In this document: one piece after another, positions 51,369-63,781 of the stretch
Numbering within the stretch: position 1 is the first letter of the stretch
Layout of the letters: every line of letters starts with the position of its first letter
NCBI GenBank assembly: GCA_014773175.1
Contig: VXCM01000149.1
Location: 324,899-388,898 of the forward strand
Direction of reading: 5' to 3'
From: Lucifuga dentata
Taxonomy: Eukaryota > Chordata > Actinopteri > Ophidiiformes > Bythitidae
DNA length: 64,000 bases
Made by a program: the position numbers and the translations under genes
The notes under the pieces: generated by a model
Database searches by the model: none
The model's input: only the letters and a program-made list of their open reading frames with translations
Told to the model about the DNA's origin: nothing

Positions 51369-51926
51369 AGGACAAGACTGGTGGTTTTGCATGTTTGAGC
51401 CAATAAATACTACCTGCATACATGTTACATTAGTGCCAACCATTTCACAAAAGATAGTACTCGAGCAGTAAATATTAAAATAGTTTTTCTTGTTCCAGAC
51501 TGTCATTGGTTTCAGTTCATTCCAGTACACTGTTAAAATTAACTTGTAGAGATTTGAACTGCTTGAGATATGTAAGCCATCACAAAGAAAATGATGTCCA
51601 TTAAATTTTTTCTGAAGTAACTTTATTTAATTGGTCCAACATGGAGCTGCATGGAAAAAATGTATGTCTCCACTAGGGAATATAGTCCCAGAAGATGATA
51701 GCTTTAAACGAGAAAGTAAAAACAACTGTTCCTTCTAAGTAGGTGAAACATTTGAATTTTGAGATGTGTGTATTACATGAACATTTGATTTTGAAAAATT
51801 AGGGGATTTGGCAAAATAACAGGAAAACTAAAATACGGTCTTCAATTTTGAAAAATGGTTGTCAGTAAAGTAACATGTATATAGGTAGTATTTATTAGGT
51901 TTAAACATGTAAAATCATATGGTCCT
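51369..51926. mobile_element. palindromic TTAA-flanked MITE, copy 2
   Basis: A 558-bp element between TTAA at 51365-51368 and 51927-51930. It has the same termini as copy 1 (AGGACA at the left, ATGGTCCT at the right), TTTGCATGTTTGAGCC near one end, and the internal block GGGAATATAGTCCC in reverse orientation relative to copy 1. Confidence 0.72.
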
Positions 51927-52485
51927 TTAAAATGTATGCATGCATTGTGACTTTAATGTCTCTGGTTTGATTCCCCCAAGGTACTTTTATTAAATGACGA
52001 TCCTCTTCCTTTCCACTGTTATGGCAAAGTTATATTTTACAAATTGTAAGATGTGCTCTTGTATTATAATAAAATGTACAGCTTGGTAATACCTTGGACT
52101 TTCCCTTATTTGCATCAAAGAAACACTCCCTGTGGGTCACAGAAATTAGCTTGAGTCTCACAGTTCTCCCTAATGGCTCACTGTTGAAATACATGCTTGT
52201 ATCAGCACTAAATTGTTGTGTGTAATGAACATTGCAGTCTCTGGAAGGCCCTTTAATCTTTATCTCATTTTTAATTAGGCTGTTGGCGAATTATTTGGCA
52301 AATGTTTAATGACAGACTTCAGGTTACTTTTTTGATGAGTTGTGGAAGATAACGATTGAAGTAGAAATCTTGTTAAAGCAAACAGTTATTTGCACACATC
52401 AATCTGAGAATCATACTGGAATGTAAATAAAATATGCATTAGTAGATGTTTATCCTTCAAACATTCTTGTTTGCAGGTCCTGTGA

Positions 52486-52497
52486 CCACCAGGGGGC
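52486..52497 (+). promoter_or_regulatory. CTCF-like core motif
   Basis: CCACCAGGGGGC matches the vertebrate CTCF core very well. It lies between serpini1 and the LRR gene, where an insulator would be plausible. Motif match only. Confidence 0.4.
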
Positions 52498-53180
52498 TTG
52501 CTTGCTTGTAACAGCTTGTCTCGAGCTTGTTCGGTGGAAATGGCTGCCTTCCTTTTGCTCAAAAGGGGCAGTGAGAGCCAGGAGACTCAACCATACAGTT
52601 TATTTGTTGAACATTAAATCAGTGAATTAAAGGCTTTGTATAGCTTAAGAATTGGAGGCTTTTCAGTGGTTTGGCAGGACAACCTTTTCAAATTAGGTAC
52701 AAAGAGTCATTTTGTTAATATCAAAAATATTGCTGATGTAAACCTGGTCGCAAATGACTGTTCTTGTTAGGCTCCACTAAGATTTTAACTTGATCATTCT
52801 TTTGTATTCAAGCATCAGAAATATGCCTTAGATCCTTTTTTTATGCATAGAATCGTCAAACAAATCACCTAAAGATTATTTGAGAAACATATAAAACCAG
52901 CAGCAAAGACTATCAGAAACCATATCCTGGCTTTTATTTTTGCCACTGGGACAAGATAGCTGGGACTGTTTCCAGCTGTCCTGTGAGATACACCTGAACA
53001 CTGTGTTTCCAGGCAACGAGCAGCATGTGTCCTTTGTGACCTCTCGCTGTCTTTCCAACAGCCATTCCAGAAACGTCTCACACATGCACACATAGGCCCA
53101 GTGGTGTCAGTCTCCTGAGCCAGCAGAGGACAGAAAACTTGCTTTATTTTTGGCAAATACCCACGGAAACAGCGGTCTCC

Positions 53181-53813
53181 ATGGGTAACAGGTACAGGAT
53201 TACAGGGCTAAACCGAACTGTTGAGAATATGTTAAAGGCCTGGAGAAGCTATCAGACGATTGGGACATGTCAGAAAGGTAAGCCAAAATCAACATCTGCG
53301 TGGATAAATTACATATGTCATTCAGTTTGTCATGCTTGTTGCCAGGTTAATTACATAATAGCCAGTCTTAGATTACTTACAGTATATGTTTTGTCTTTTG
53401 AATTTATGCCCCAAAAAATTGTACAAAGAAAAGAACACCCCAATCCTCAAATTTGTAACCTTGGATATTACTAATTAGTTGAGCAAACATTAAGCTTTTT
53501 TTGTACGACAGCAAACGATTAAAGAAAAAAGCCCAGGGAGCATCAATTATAGAAGTACTGCCGTCCAGCCATCGCCTGTATACAGCTGCTATTATAAGCT
53601 AATGGCACCTGCTCAGGTGTCCCCTGCTGTTGTGGCAGCGGGTTCTAATCTTCTTTGTCAGGCCCAATTCATTGTAACTCTAACCACTCAGCCAGTGGTC
53701 AGGGTTTCAGCACACAGCAGACTGCTTCCATTTCATACAAACCAGAGCTTCAGACAGGGAGGTGTTAGCAGTGTGATAAACACCAAAGACCAAAGACCTC
53801 ATAATGTGCTGGT

Positions 53814-53859
<46 letters not shown>

Positions 53860-56506
53860 CTTCAGGTGTGAACACTCTCGGTAGCAGTTTTCCTAAATCC
53901 CACTCATCCCACTACTCTGACCTCGGTGTTACACAAACACCACTCTCTGTGGACCAGAGTCCTGATTCTGGACTTGTAGCTACACCTGTGAGTGGTTTGG
54001 ATTTACACACACACACACACACACACACATATTTGCTAAACACCTTCCCTTCTCCTCTCTAGCTTTCATCCTTCCATCCTTATAGATCTCCTGTCTCCTT
54101 CTCCTCTCTTCTCAACCTATCATCCAGTCCGCCCACCTCTTTTCCCTCCCTCCCCACTTCACACCTCTTCAAGTGGACCTAATATATGTACTTCCTCTTC
54201 TCCATCCTCAGATATGTCCTTTCCACCTATCCACCTTCTTTTCTCTTTGCACAGCATCAATATTCTGTGGCATCTCCTTCACCCTCAGGCCTTTCGCCGT
54301 CTTGCTAGACTGTTATGCAGAAGGATTTTTCACTGTCTTGACTATGTGGATAAAGAGTGAAGAGATGAAAAATGAAAAAAAAAATAGGAAGTCTCTTACT
54401 TAGTCTTCTATGTTCTGCTCAGGTACTCCAGAGTGCAAATATAACAATTTGGTTTTTTTTTTTATTATTAATATTTTGAGCACATACTGTATAGTATGTT
54501 AACCCTAACACCATTTCTGTCACATTTGATACATGATTTTCTGAGACCTCTACATCATCAACATGATGTTATTGACCAAAATGTCTATTATGTCGTATCT
54601 AAAATATAAAAAATAAAAATAAAAAAGAATGTTCCAGTTCAGTCCTGTTGAGTTAAATAAATGCCTGATGTATCAAATGTGATACATACATACATACATA
54701 CATACATACATACATACATACATACAAATAAATAAATAAATTAATTAATTAATTAAAACAAGCAGATTTTTTTTGAGTTTGTTAAAGGGTTCAATAAAGA
54801 AATAAAGTGCAAAAAAAAAAAAATTAGAGTTTTCTGATAATTATTTCATGGGTCAGACTTTACAAAGGTTAAAAATGTACTCTGTCTTTGCAAACTAATC
54901 CTGCAGCAATGTGGCATTTGATTACTGATGGGTGAAATTTTTAACATATGCATTTTGTCTTTTGGTGTTAAGTAACTGATAAATAAAGAACGCTGCCAAC
55001 TGTTACATTTGCAGATTAAAATATTCATGCTGGATTCTGTCTCTGAAAGTATTTATATACAGTAATTTAACACCATTATGTCTTTGCACATGAGATAAAT
55101 ATAGTAGGCCTCCAATCTTTTAAAGCACAATGATTCAAACAATAGTGAGCTGGATCATCCATGCTACAGATTTTTATCGTTTATATCCCAGCATTTCAAC
55201 AATTTTTCATCTTGACATTTGACTTAATTCACTTCCTTTCTCCAAACAACTGAACTAGAGAGGTTGCATCTGTTTTTGTTTTTTTTTTCTTGCATCTGTT
55301 GCATCTGTTTTTCAAGTTGTATTTATTTTTTTCCTGTACTTTATCAACTCTATTTCATACAGTGTGAACAGATCTTTTGTGAGTGTCCACTGTGGAAGCA
55401 GTGGTCATATGAAGTGGGGTCATTTCTGTGTCTAGAGTAACAAAGAGGGATAGAGTTACATTAACAAGTAACAGAGAACAGGAGAACAGGATGGGTGTGC
55501 AGGGGTTAAAAGCGTCATAAGTTTAAGGATAGAGAAGAATTTAGTAAAATATTATCCACTGCAACATAGCCTTGGTATAAAAGTAAATTACAGATTTCCT
55601 TTACATTACCATTTTCATTATGACACCATGAAATATTGTATATTTTTACCACGTGGAAGTGAAAAATAGGAAGAAAAAACAGTTTAGAAACAGAATGTGT
55701 GAAATATAGGCATGAGAAGAAGTGTGTCAGGATTCTTTGTTCAGTACTATAAAATGGAATTTGTGTATGGACAGATTCACATATCATATTCGATTTTGAT
55801 GAATAATGCATCTCAACACTGTTTTGTGATGCCATTTCACTGCTTTACACTAGGAGAATGCCACACTCACATCTTAAATCAAGATGGTGTAACAGTTTTA
55901 TAGCATCTTTGCTATCCTTGTTCATGAAATTCTCCTCTTTTCTCTGTTAGCTTCCATCCAGTCGGTTCCGGTTTGTGTCGTGGCATCACCTGGAGCAGTG
56001 TGATATCACGGGCAACCAGCTGACCTGCCCCAGGGTCAGAGAAGGTCAGGGATCAGCGTGAGAGCACCACCAACATGACCTTTGAACTTTGATTTTAAAA
56101 ATATCAGCAGTTTCATAACAATTCCTTCTTTGTGCTGTTTGTTACAGTAAATTTGGATTATAAGACACATTAGACAGGAAAACTAGTTGAAAGTAGAAAT
56201 AAAACTGTGATAAGAATAAAGAGCACAAACCAATTAAAACTGCCAGTAGAGATATGATCAGGAACGGTGATTCATGATTCACTGCATTAAAGTGAATTTA
56301 TTATAGACCTGACCTTCTTTAATGTCATCAAAAAGGGCCATCAGAAGATGAGCGGTTTCTGAGAGAGGAGGAGGATGACGTCTGTTTGGAGCGAGCGGGT
56401 AGGAGGAGGAGGAGAGAGCAGGAGGAAGGACAAAGATGGGAGGAACGACTTCAAGAGAACTGGGAAAACTGCTTGGTATGTCAGCAAGCATTGTGTGTGT
56501 GTGTGT

Positions 56507-56546
<40 letters not shown>

Positions 56547-56547
56547 N

Positions 56548-56589
<42 letters not shown>

Positions 56590-58188
56590 AGTCAGAGAAA
56601 AAGGGAGATCCTGACTATTCTACAATTTGTCGCTTCTCAGGAGTTAAATCTTTCCTATCAAGACTTGGGCGATCCCTTCCAGCAAGAGAATTTCCTCAGG
56701 ATCCTCCGCCGGTTGATCCGTGTGGAGAAGCTACAGCTGGTTAACAACTCCCTCACCAACCTGAGCTCGATACGTTTGCCAAGGTATCAGCAACACCACC
56801 TGGACTGCAATGCCAGTCCTTCACCGGCAGAACAGCCCACAGCACATTATAGATGTGGTGCTAAACTTCTACAGGACTGCAGCGTCATCACTAACCTCAT
56901 CCTGGTCATCATAAATTCACTCAGCAGTGATCCAAAGCAGGGAATCCCAAAAATGTCTCCTATAATTCTGTTGTTCAGGAATCTAAGGTTTATACTCTAG
57001 ATTTGCATTTTTGTGCACTCAAATTTGTCACAAATCAAGTGGCTTCCCTGCCATAAGTTTTGAAATTCACATTACATGATTTTTAAATGGTTTAATACTG
57101 AAGAATAATTTGTGGTAATAGTCTTGTATTTTTAAAAAAAAAATGTGGCTATGTCTTGTTAAATGCCTCGGATCCCACTGAAGACAGATGTGAAAGCTGC
57201 TCCTCTTTGATGAAATATGTGTCCGTAATTTTATGTTTTTTGTGACTAGTGTAATTCAGGCATATCTCTCTCTATTAGGCCTCTTTTGAACTTTTATGTA
57301 CATATACGACTGTGAGACTTCCTTTACAGCTGACATGCTCATTGGCATTCATCATCACACTAACTTGCTAATTTAGAATCAGCCTGTCTCCGAGTGGTGT
57401 TTCTGTTATTTTGTCCACTTTTTATATACACCTGCCTACTTATAAAGTGGCACCAAAACCATAAACATAGTCATAGACATATAACCATTATGAATCATTG
57501 AGTGTATATTGAGGACACAAATACTAAACACCATATCATTTCAACTGGCTTTTTTATGTCTCCTTCACAAAACAGAATGTTATTTTGTGTGACAATTTTC
57601 ACAAACTGACAGCTAAGTCTTCTTTGTGCTTTTCCTGACAGGTGTACAATGCTGAACCTGCACCGTAATCACTTGATGTCTCTGCGACAGCTGCCAAAGC
57701 TCCCTGCAGTGAAGCACCTTTGTCTGTCTGAGAACGCCATTAGTTCACTGGAGGGACTGGGAGCTCTGGGGAACAGCCCGTTGCGCTCCCTAAACCTAAC
57801 TCGCAACCCTGTGACATTTACTCAGGACTACCGTGCACGGTGAGAAGGGAGGACAGTCAGAGATTAGGACAATAAGTGAAGAAGAGACATGCTTGATAAT
57901 AGAAACTGTCATACAAAGTTGAAATAGTTTTCTTCCTCCTCCTTCTCTTGTCTTCTTCTTCTTCTTCTTCTTCTTCTTCTTCTTCTTCTTCTTCTTCTTC
58001 TTCTTCTTCTTCTTCTTCTTCTTCCTACCCATCTCTCTGTCTCTCCCTCCACTCTTGTCTCTGTCTGCAGTGTTTTCTCCTGTTTGCCAAAGCTACAGGT
58101 CCTGGATGGAATCCCCAAGCTGCCAGAAGACTCTTTGCCCACCAGACCACCGTTACCAGAAACCACCAGGATGTGCAACATTTTATGA
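53181..58188 (+). CDS. leucine-rich repeat protein with C-terminal CaaX box
   Basis: Seven exons: 53181-53277, 53866-53987, 55951-56044, 56336-56475, 56641-56783, 57642-57839, 58071-58188. All junctions are GT-AG and phases agree, giving 303 residues. Start [12 protein letters not shown] is the first in-frame ATG of exon 1; upstream coding exons cannot be excluded. Residues ~33-105 are Ser-rich and probably disordered. Residues ~106-151 are highly charged ([20 protein letters not shown]), likely helical. Residues ~152-280 hold SDS22-like LRRs ([64 protein letters not shown]) and an LRR cap ([19 protein letters not shown]). The chain ends CNIL, a CaaX box whose Leu predicts geranylgeranylation. 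LRR folds bind proteins; the partner is unknown. I do not recognise the orthologue, and no gene of this kind is known to me between human SERPINI1 and GOLIM4. Confidence 0.8.
53819..53855. repeat. (CT)n microsatellite forming an LRR-gene acceptor tract
   Basis: The CT run is followed by CAGTTCTTCAG; the second AG is the acceptor that restores phase with exon 1. Confidence 0.9.
54683..54754. repeat. (ACAT)n(AAAT)n(TTAA)n microsatellite
   Basis: Three tetranucleotide runs in series inside the 2-kb LRR-gene intron. Confidence 0.9.
56489..56584. repeat. compound (GT)n(GA)n microsatellite with N
   Basis: The GT run ends at an N (56547) where a GA run begins; the junction is unresolved. It lies in an LRR-gene intron. 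Confidence 0.9.
57953..58024. repeat. (CTT)n microsatellite before last LRR-gene exon
   Basis: About 23 CTT units followed by more pyrimidines up to the acceptor CTGCAG at 58070. Translated, it yields poly-Ser or poly-Arg/Lys false frames. Confidence 0.92.
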
Positions 58189-58395
58189 CATCCTTCCATG
58201 AATGAATATGTACTGATCTCCCAATCCTGTTCGCAAGCCTCATCAGTTTTTAAAATAGTTTTTAAGCCACAATGATGACACAGTCAAAGGATTTATGTGC
58301 ACCAAAGCCATGCAGATGTTTTTTTTTATTTTTTTTTTTTATCATTAGTGTTGATATTTTTATGACTTAACTTTTTTGATACACATCATTTGGAT

Positions 58396-58401
58396 AATAA
58401 A
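58396..58401 (+). terminator. candidate LRR-gene poly(A) signal
   Basis: AATAAA 208 bp after the stop codon, following an AT-rich 3'UTR. Confidence 0.55.
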
Positions 58402-58527
58402 TAGAAAACAGCATGAAATTTCTCTTCTATTTTTGCCTTATTTTTGTTCGTGCAGAAGCCAAACTGCATGTGGCGCAGTGCAGAAGTAGAAATTGCATAA
58501 CTATGACTAACTTGGCTTTGATGGAGG

Positions 58528-58572
<45 letters not shown>

Positions 58573-58981
58573 GCACTCAGACTGCAACATGACTCATCTT
58601 CAACAACTTGAGATCACTTAAGTCTTTGCTGAGCCGACACATTCACATTCTACTGCCTGCAACAGACTGCATCAAACATGCAGAGGCTGTGCTGCTGAAC
58701 AATAAAGCAGTCACGGTCAACGACAGTGTTACCGTGCTCTGTACTGGTAGCTGAGACCGTATGCTGCATATCTGTAATATACGAGAGGAGACACAGGACA
58801 TCTGCTTTCAAGGCTTATCAAACATTTAGCGTGCAGCCTCTCCTGGATAATGGCCTCTTGTGGCCTCCCTGACTGTTTGGTTAATGACCCGTGAGCCTCA
58901 CACAGCAGGTCACACCGTCACATGCAGCACACGCTTGAAACAATACCTGAAAGCTTGAAAAGGATAACTCAAAGGGTTATA

Positions 58982-59115
58982 GGTTCATCCATCCATCTGT
59001 CATCCATACCCACTTATCCTATTCAGGGTTGCAGGGGGCTGGAGCCTATCCCAGGGGTCACTGGGCAAACGGGAGGGTTCAGCCTGGACAGGTTACCAGC
59101 CTATCACATGGGCTG

Positions 59116-59146
<31 letters not shown>

Positions 59147-59312
59147 CGCACACGCACACACACATCTACGTCAATTTAGAGTTTACAATTCACCTAACCA
59201 TGCAGGCATGGGGAGAGCATGAAAACTCCACACAGAAAGGACCCGGTTGGATTTGAACCCAGGATCTTCTTGTTGTGAGGCAACAGCTAACCGCTAAGCC
59301 ACTAAGACCGTT
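58982..59312 (+). repeat. teleost interspersed repeat, forward copy
   Basis: Carries the familiar fish-repeat phrases TTGCAGGGGGCTGGAGCCTA, CTGGACAGGTTACCAGCCTA, AAACTCCACACAGAAAGGAC and TGAACCCAGGATCTTCTTG. It is interrupted by a CA/CG microsatellite at 59117-59162. A diverged reverse copy lies at 14130-14478. Confidence 0.75.
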
Positions 59313-59621
59313 ATTCATCCTGCAACATTTAAATATTGTATACTGATGGTGCTGTAAAGAGCTTTGGATGTAAGTTATATTACACACATTCATACACAGT
59401 GTAATATTGCATAGGTTACACTGATATTGTTGTAGTTGATTTATTCATACCTGCAGCAGTGTAATCATCTTTAAGAAAGGCTTTAATTTCATCCTGAAAC
59501 TTAAACACGGTGTTATCCGAGATCCCACAACACAGATATGAATACTGCTACACACACTGTCAGATGGCGTGTGCAGCATGTGTTCAAGTGCCCATATAGA
59601 CAAATTTATCAAGTATGACCG

Positions 59622-59622
<1 letters not shown>

Positions 59623-59661
<39 letters not shown>
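59623..59661. repeat. (CA)n microsatellite
   Basis: Uninterrupted CA run. Confidence 0.95.
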
Positions 59662-59664
<3 letters not shown>

Positions 59665-60975
59665 GGGTCTAATCTACAAATGGCATCTCTTCCCTCACTT
59701 TAATGTGGAGAAAAACAATTTAAGAAGCCAGAGTCTCTCTAACAAGCATACAACCAGACACAAAGTACCAGTTACATGCCTCATTGGGATTCATTTAAGT
59801 GTAGATGATTGTTTGTGCAAGTGAGTGTAAGTGTGTACGTGGCGACAGAGACAAAACTAAGTCTGCCAGTGATTAAAGAGACCATTACTGCTACATAGAG
59901 ACAGTATAATGAACACAGCTCACTGGATCCTTATGTAGTGAAAAAAAAGGAGCGAAGTCAAGTGTGATAGCTGCGTCATGTTATTAATCATCTTTGCAGT
60001 ACTTTCTGACACTATGATCTGGTGTGACATGGCAGTAAAATACAGGAAGGTTTGAGGTGATTTTTAGAAAATGTGGGTGGGAAACAGCATCTTTTCACAG
60101 TTTGGAGTTTCAGCTTTCAAGTAAATCTTACACTGGTGTTAAATGGAACGCTGGGGAATTTGTGGCAGTTGTGTGGGTTTGTGTATCTCAAGATAGACTT
60201 CAGCTCGAGGCAATCAACATGTTAAAATTATTCACGCTTGGTAATTCACCCATGAAATGATGACTGTGAGAGAGACAGCAAGGATTGTGGAGGAGTTATC
60301 TCTGCCATTGCTCATCACTGTACGAAATTTCTGTGTGTATGTGGCAGAATGCCATCTCACAGTGGCCTGCTATTAGCACAGTAATGAGACACCTGTTACA
60401 CTCATCCTCCTCCAGCATCCCACAATCCCTCTGGGGAGATCAACAATCTGACACCAGCACAGGGATGATGACAGGAAAGGAGGGGGGGGGGGGNGGGGGG
60501 GGGGGGGCACAAATAGAGAGACACAGCAAGAAGCAGTGAGAGAAAAATGGAGAGAGCAAAAGGATGATGACAGAAGTGAGAATAGAGCAGAAGTAGAGAA
60601 TGAGAGGAGGTGGGATGATTTGATAGACTGTGTGTGTGGCAAAAATGTTGTTATTTGAGGTAACTGCCTCTTTCACTCGACCGCCTCCAGTTTGATTTCA
60701 TTCATCCTGACTCGGTTCATTTCCCACGTGAGTTTCCAGACAATCTTCTCACCTTTCCTCTCTGAATCAAAAGGGAAGGAAAAGGATGATGGCAGGAATC
60801 TTTGGAAAGGTTTGAGGCAAGTTAACTTATCGCTGAATATTTATGATTTTCTCTATTTTCTTAATGCATATTTGTGATATTCTTGTTTTAGTGTGAAAAT
60901 TGTCTTGACAGAGGAATTGCAGGATAAGTTGCACACAACTTATTGAGCTCTATGTGAAGGGCTGGGCATCAAAAG

Positions 60976-61010
<35 letters not shown>

Positions 61011-62502
61011 GTGCAGATGAAAATGCGTCAGCACTACAGAGCATCAAAAACTGTATGTTTCTACCTTAATTTTACACCTATAATTAATCTCATCAGTGTC
61101 AAACTGAAGATTTGTATAAATTATAAATATATCATGTAATTTTGGGTGGTGGGTGTTTTGAAAGCTGTGTCTTTGCAAGTGTTGTCTGCTGAAATACAAA
61201 GGAAAATCTAATTAAACCCAACCAAACAACCTGGGGTGCCAAAAAGAAACCAGCCTTTGCAGGGGACAAGGATAAAGATGGTTCAGATGCGACCTGGCTT
61301 ATGGAGGCGTTGAGGAGCCTCTATAAGATGGGAAGGTGGAGCCAAGGAATCAGGCCACCAACACTGGGAATACCAAACAATCCAAGTCACATTTTTTTTC
61401 ATTTTACAATATATGTGACTTTTAAATCAAGACTTCTATCATTGTCAGTTCCAGTCATGGACCTTCATATGCCTCCCAAGTAGCTAAAAGAGTCACCCAA
61501 CAAGGTGTGAATGAATCTCAGAGCATAAATACCAGTTCCAGCCTACTGAGCTCCTCTCTCAAACTGACATTTTACTTTCATAAGGGACTCTGGCTGGACT
61601 TTAAAATTTTGGTTTAAGAAAATGGACTTGGCACTTTTGTATGTTTTTTTTTATTTGTGTTCCATTAATTTTGCGCAGTATTTCATATCACAGTGTTTTT
61701 TTTTTCCCTGTGGAACTATATGTTGACACCTTGGCCAAGTCTCCTTTGTAAATTTGATGTTAAATGAAATATTATCTTGTTACATTAAAAGCTATATTGA
61801 CTATCACAGTTGTTCAGTGTTTGGAAATCCAGCTCTTCCCCATAACGATCATATTCCCATATTTCATACTTCAGACCTGCAGGAGGCCTGGTGGTTAAAG
61901 CCCATTTTAAAAACCATGAGAAGCCCAATCATCAGAAGTTCAGAAAAGACAACTACAGTCATTAAAGAATCAGCTTTATATACTCAAATTAGTCTATGGT
62001 GATCATTGTGTTTAAATCTTTTTGCATTGAGGGATATCTGTTTTCTTTGATGAAGGATGTTATAAATGTATACTGGGCTAAAAAGACATAAAGCTTTAAT
62101 CCTGGAAACCACTTCTGATGAAGCACAGTGTGCAAACAATAAATCCTCAAATCTCTGTGGAAATGTTCATTTTTCCTTGCCTCCCTGTCTCCCAGGTTTT
62201 CCCAGAGGAACGATGAATGGGTAAAGACGCCCCAATTTTAAACCTTGGGGAATAACTTCCCTAAAAGGTGCAACTGACACCTTAAAATGAACTGTGTGGG
62301 GTTACAATCACCACTAGAGTCATATCTAGCTACTGTACGTGTAAAATCCACTGAAAACTGACTGCTTTCAAATTATATAATTATACCAGCTGAACAAACT
62401 ATAATCCTTCGCCATCTTTATTCCTCTATCATTCTGTTGAAATACATGGTCCAATACAGTCAAAATACCACTTTCCTATATAAAATGTACAAATTATCAG
62501 CA

Positions 62503-63403
62503 TTTATTTTACTATACATTGTACAGTAGACTCAGGATGATGATTTAATTCCCACTAACTGCAAGGTCTAAGCTTTGCTGAATCAGTGTGCAAGAAGTTT
62601 ATTAGAACAGGACCTCTCATACCGCTCCTGTCCTATTGCAATACATTATCAAATGAGAAATGACTAAGATCAAAATGAGGTTTCCATAAATGGCAAGGCA
62701 CATGTCAGTGTGACACTTGACGCACAGGAGAATATCTTCACCAGAAATATCTCTATGAATGACGTGTGCTGTAAATTCCAATGAGAATCTTCCCGTATAA
62801 CAGCTTCAAGAAGTAATACAGTTATGAGACAAACTGACTCAGTCAAGGAAGGAAAAAACAATGAAATGTTGCACTTTAACGATTGTCCAAGTTGTTATAA
62901 TCAACAATAAATAACAGAAAACAACGTGATCGATTGGAATACAAGTTGTCAGTTGAATTTTGAGAAATATAACAATAAAACTGTTTGATAAAACAAATAT
63001 AAAAGCGCGAGCTGTTAGCCAAACTGAATAACATCATTAATGTTGACTTTCCTTACACATACTCAAAGACAGCAAATAAAATACATTCTCTGCCTGTCCC
63101 CTATTATAAATCAACCAGACAGGCAATCAGGCAGACACGCAAGTAGACAGAAAAGCAAATGAATACAAAATATATATATCCCACTTCTGCCCTATTCTGT
63201 CCATTTCCACAGTGCAAGTTGATCAGTTCCAACCCACAGTGTAGTGTGGACCATCCCAGGTCCAGACTCAATTTTCCAGGCATCCCAATTGGAATTTTGA
63301 GGGATGGATGGTATTATTCCTTTCAGAAAGTGAAATGAATGACCTGATAGGCTCAATGGGCAGCTGTAAAGGCACTATGATTGGTCAGTTTTTTACTTGT
63401 GTT
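62503..63403 (-). other. probable golim4 3'UTR
   Basis: Non-coding sequence downstream of the stop codon at 63404. AATAAA on the minus strand (62503-62508) is a possible end. Extent is inferred. Confidence 0.4.
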
Positions 63404-63559
63404 TTACATCTCTGCTCTCCGATTGGTTCCCTTGTCCTGACCGGCTGCATCCTCCTCTACTACCTCTTCTTCGTCTTCGTAATTCTCTTCCTCGTTAATC
63501 TCTGCCTCTTTTATGTGACTCCTGTCTTTTCTTGATCCCTCCTGGTGTTTTACTTCATC
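63404..63559 (-). CDS. golim4: last coding exon, probable golim4 (Golgi integral membrane protein 4)
   Basis: The minus-strand exon starts after the acceptor TTCTCCAG and encodes 51 residues and a stop: DEVKHQEGSRKDRSHIKEAE, then an acidic run INEEENYEDEEEVVEEDA, ending NRRAEM. GOLIM4 is a type II Golgi membrane protein with a long acidic lumenal tail that takes part in endosome-to-Golgi trafficking. The acidic C-terminus, the minus orientation and the place immediately beyond serpini1 agree with the human order SERPINI1-GOLIM4. All other exons lie outside to the right. Identification rests on composition and synteny. The exon starts in phase 0. Any other protein with an acidic C-terminus is the alternative. 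Confidence 0.6.
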   Translation of the reverse strand, partial: DEVKHQEGSRKDRSHIKEAEINEEENYEDEEEVVEEDAAGQDKGTNRRAEM

Positions 63560-63781
63560 CTGGAGAATTACAAAAACCACAAAATAAAATGGTTATTATT
63601 ACACGCAGTTATAACATCAGCCTTATCAATCCAATTTTACACGCGTGCAATCATGAGTCAGTTTAACTTCTAGATCCTGTTTGTGTGTCTGACAGTAGCA
63701 TTTTTCATAAGCATTACACAGTGACCATTTCAAGCCATTTCATAGATTATTAAGAATAAGGAACAAATTACATAACATTAA

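Larger units (their letters stand above)
48160..53180. other. serpini1-LRR gene intergenic region
   Basis: No exon recognised. It contains a CA run (49039-49088), a poly-T run (50941-50968), a palindromic MITE (51369-51926), a CTCF-like site (52486-52497) and otherwise AT-rich DNA. Confidence 0.6.
58402..62500. other. LRR gene-golim4 intergenic region
   Basis: No exon recognised. It contains GA (58529-58569) and CA runs, one interspersed repeat (58982-59312), a G run with N (60481-60507) and a T run (60979-61010). Confidence 0.55.

Noticed and set aside
53756..53822. Possible extra LRR-gene exon ending CTG|GTAAAC
   Set aside because: No frame is compatible with both neighbours, whereas exon 1 joins directly to 53866 in phase.
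57948..58205. Poly-Ser (plus) and poly-Arg/Lys (minus) frames at 57.8-58.2 kb
   Set aside because: Produced by the (CTT)n microsatellite; the real exon on this stretch starts at 58071 in a different frame.
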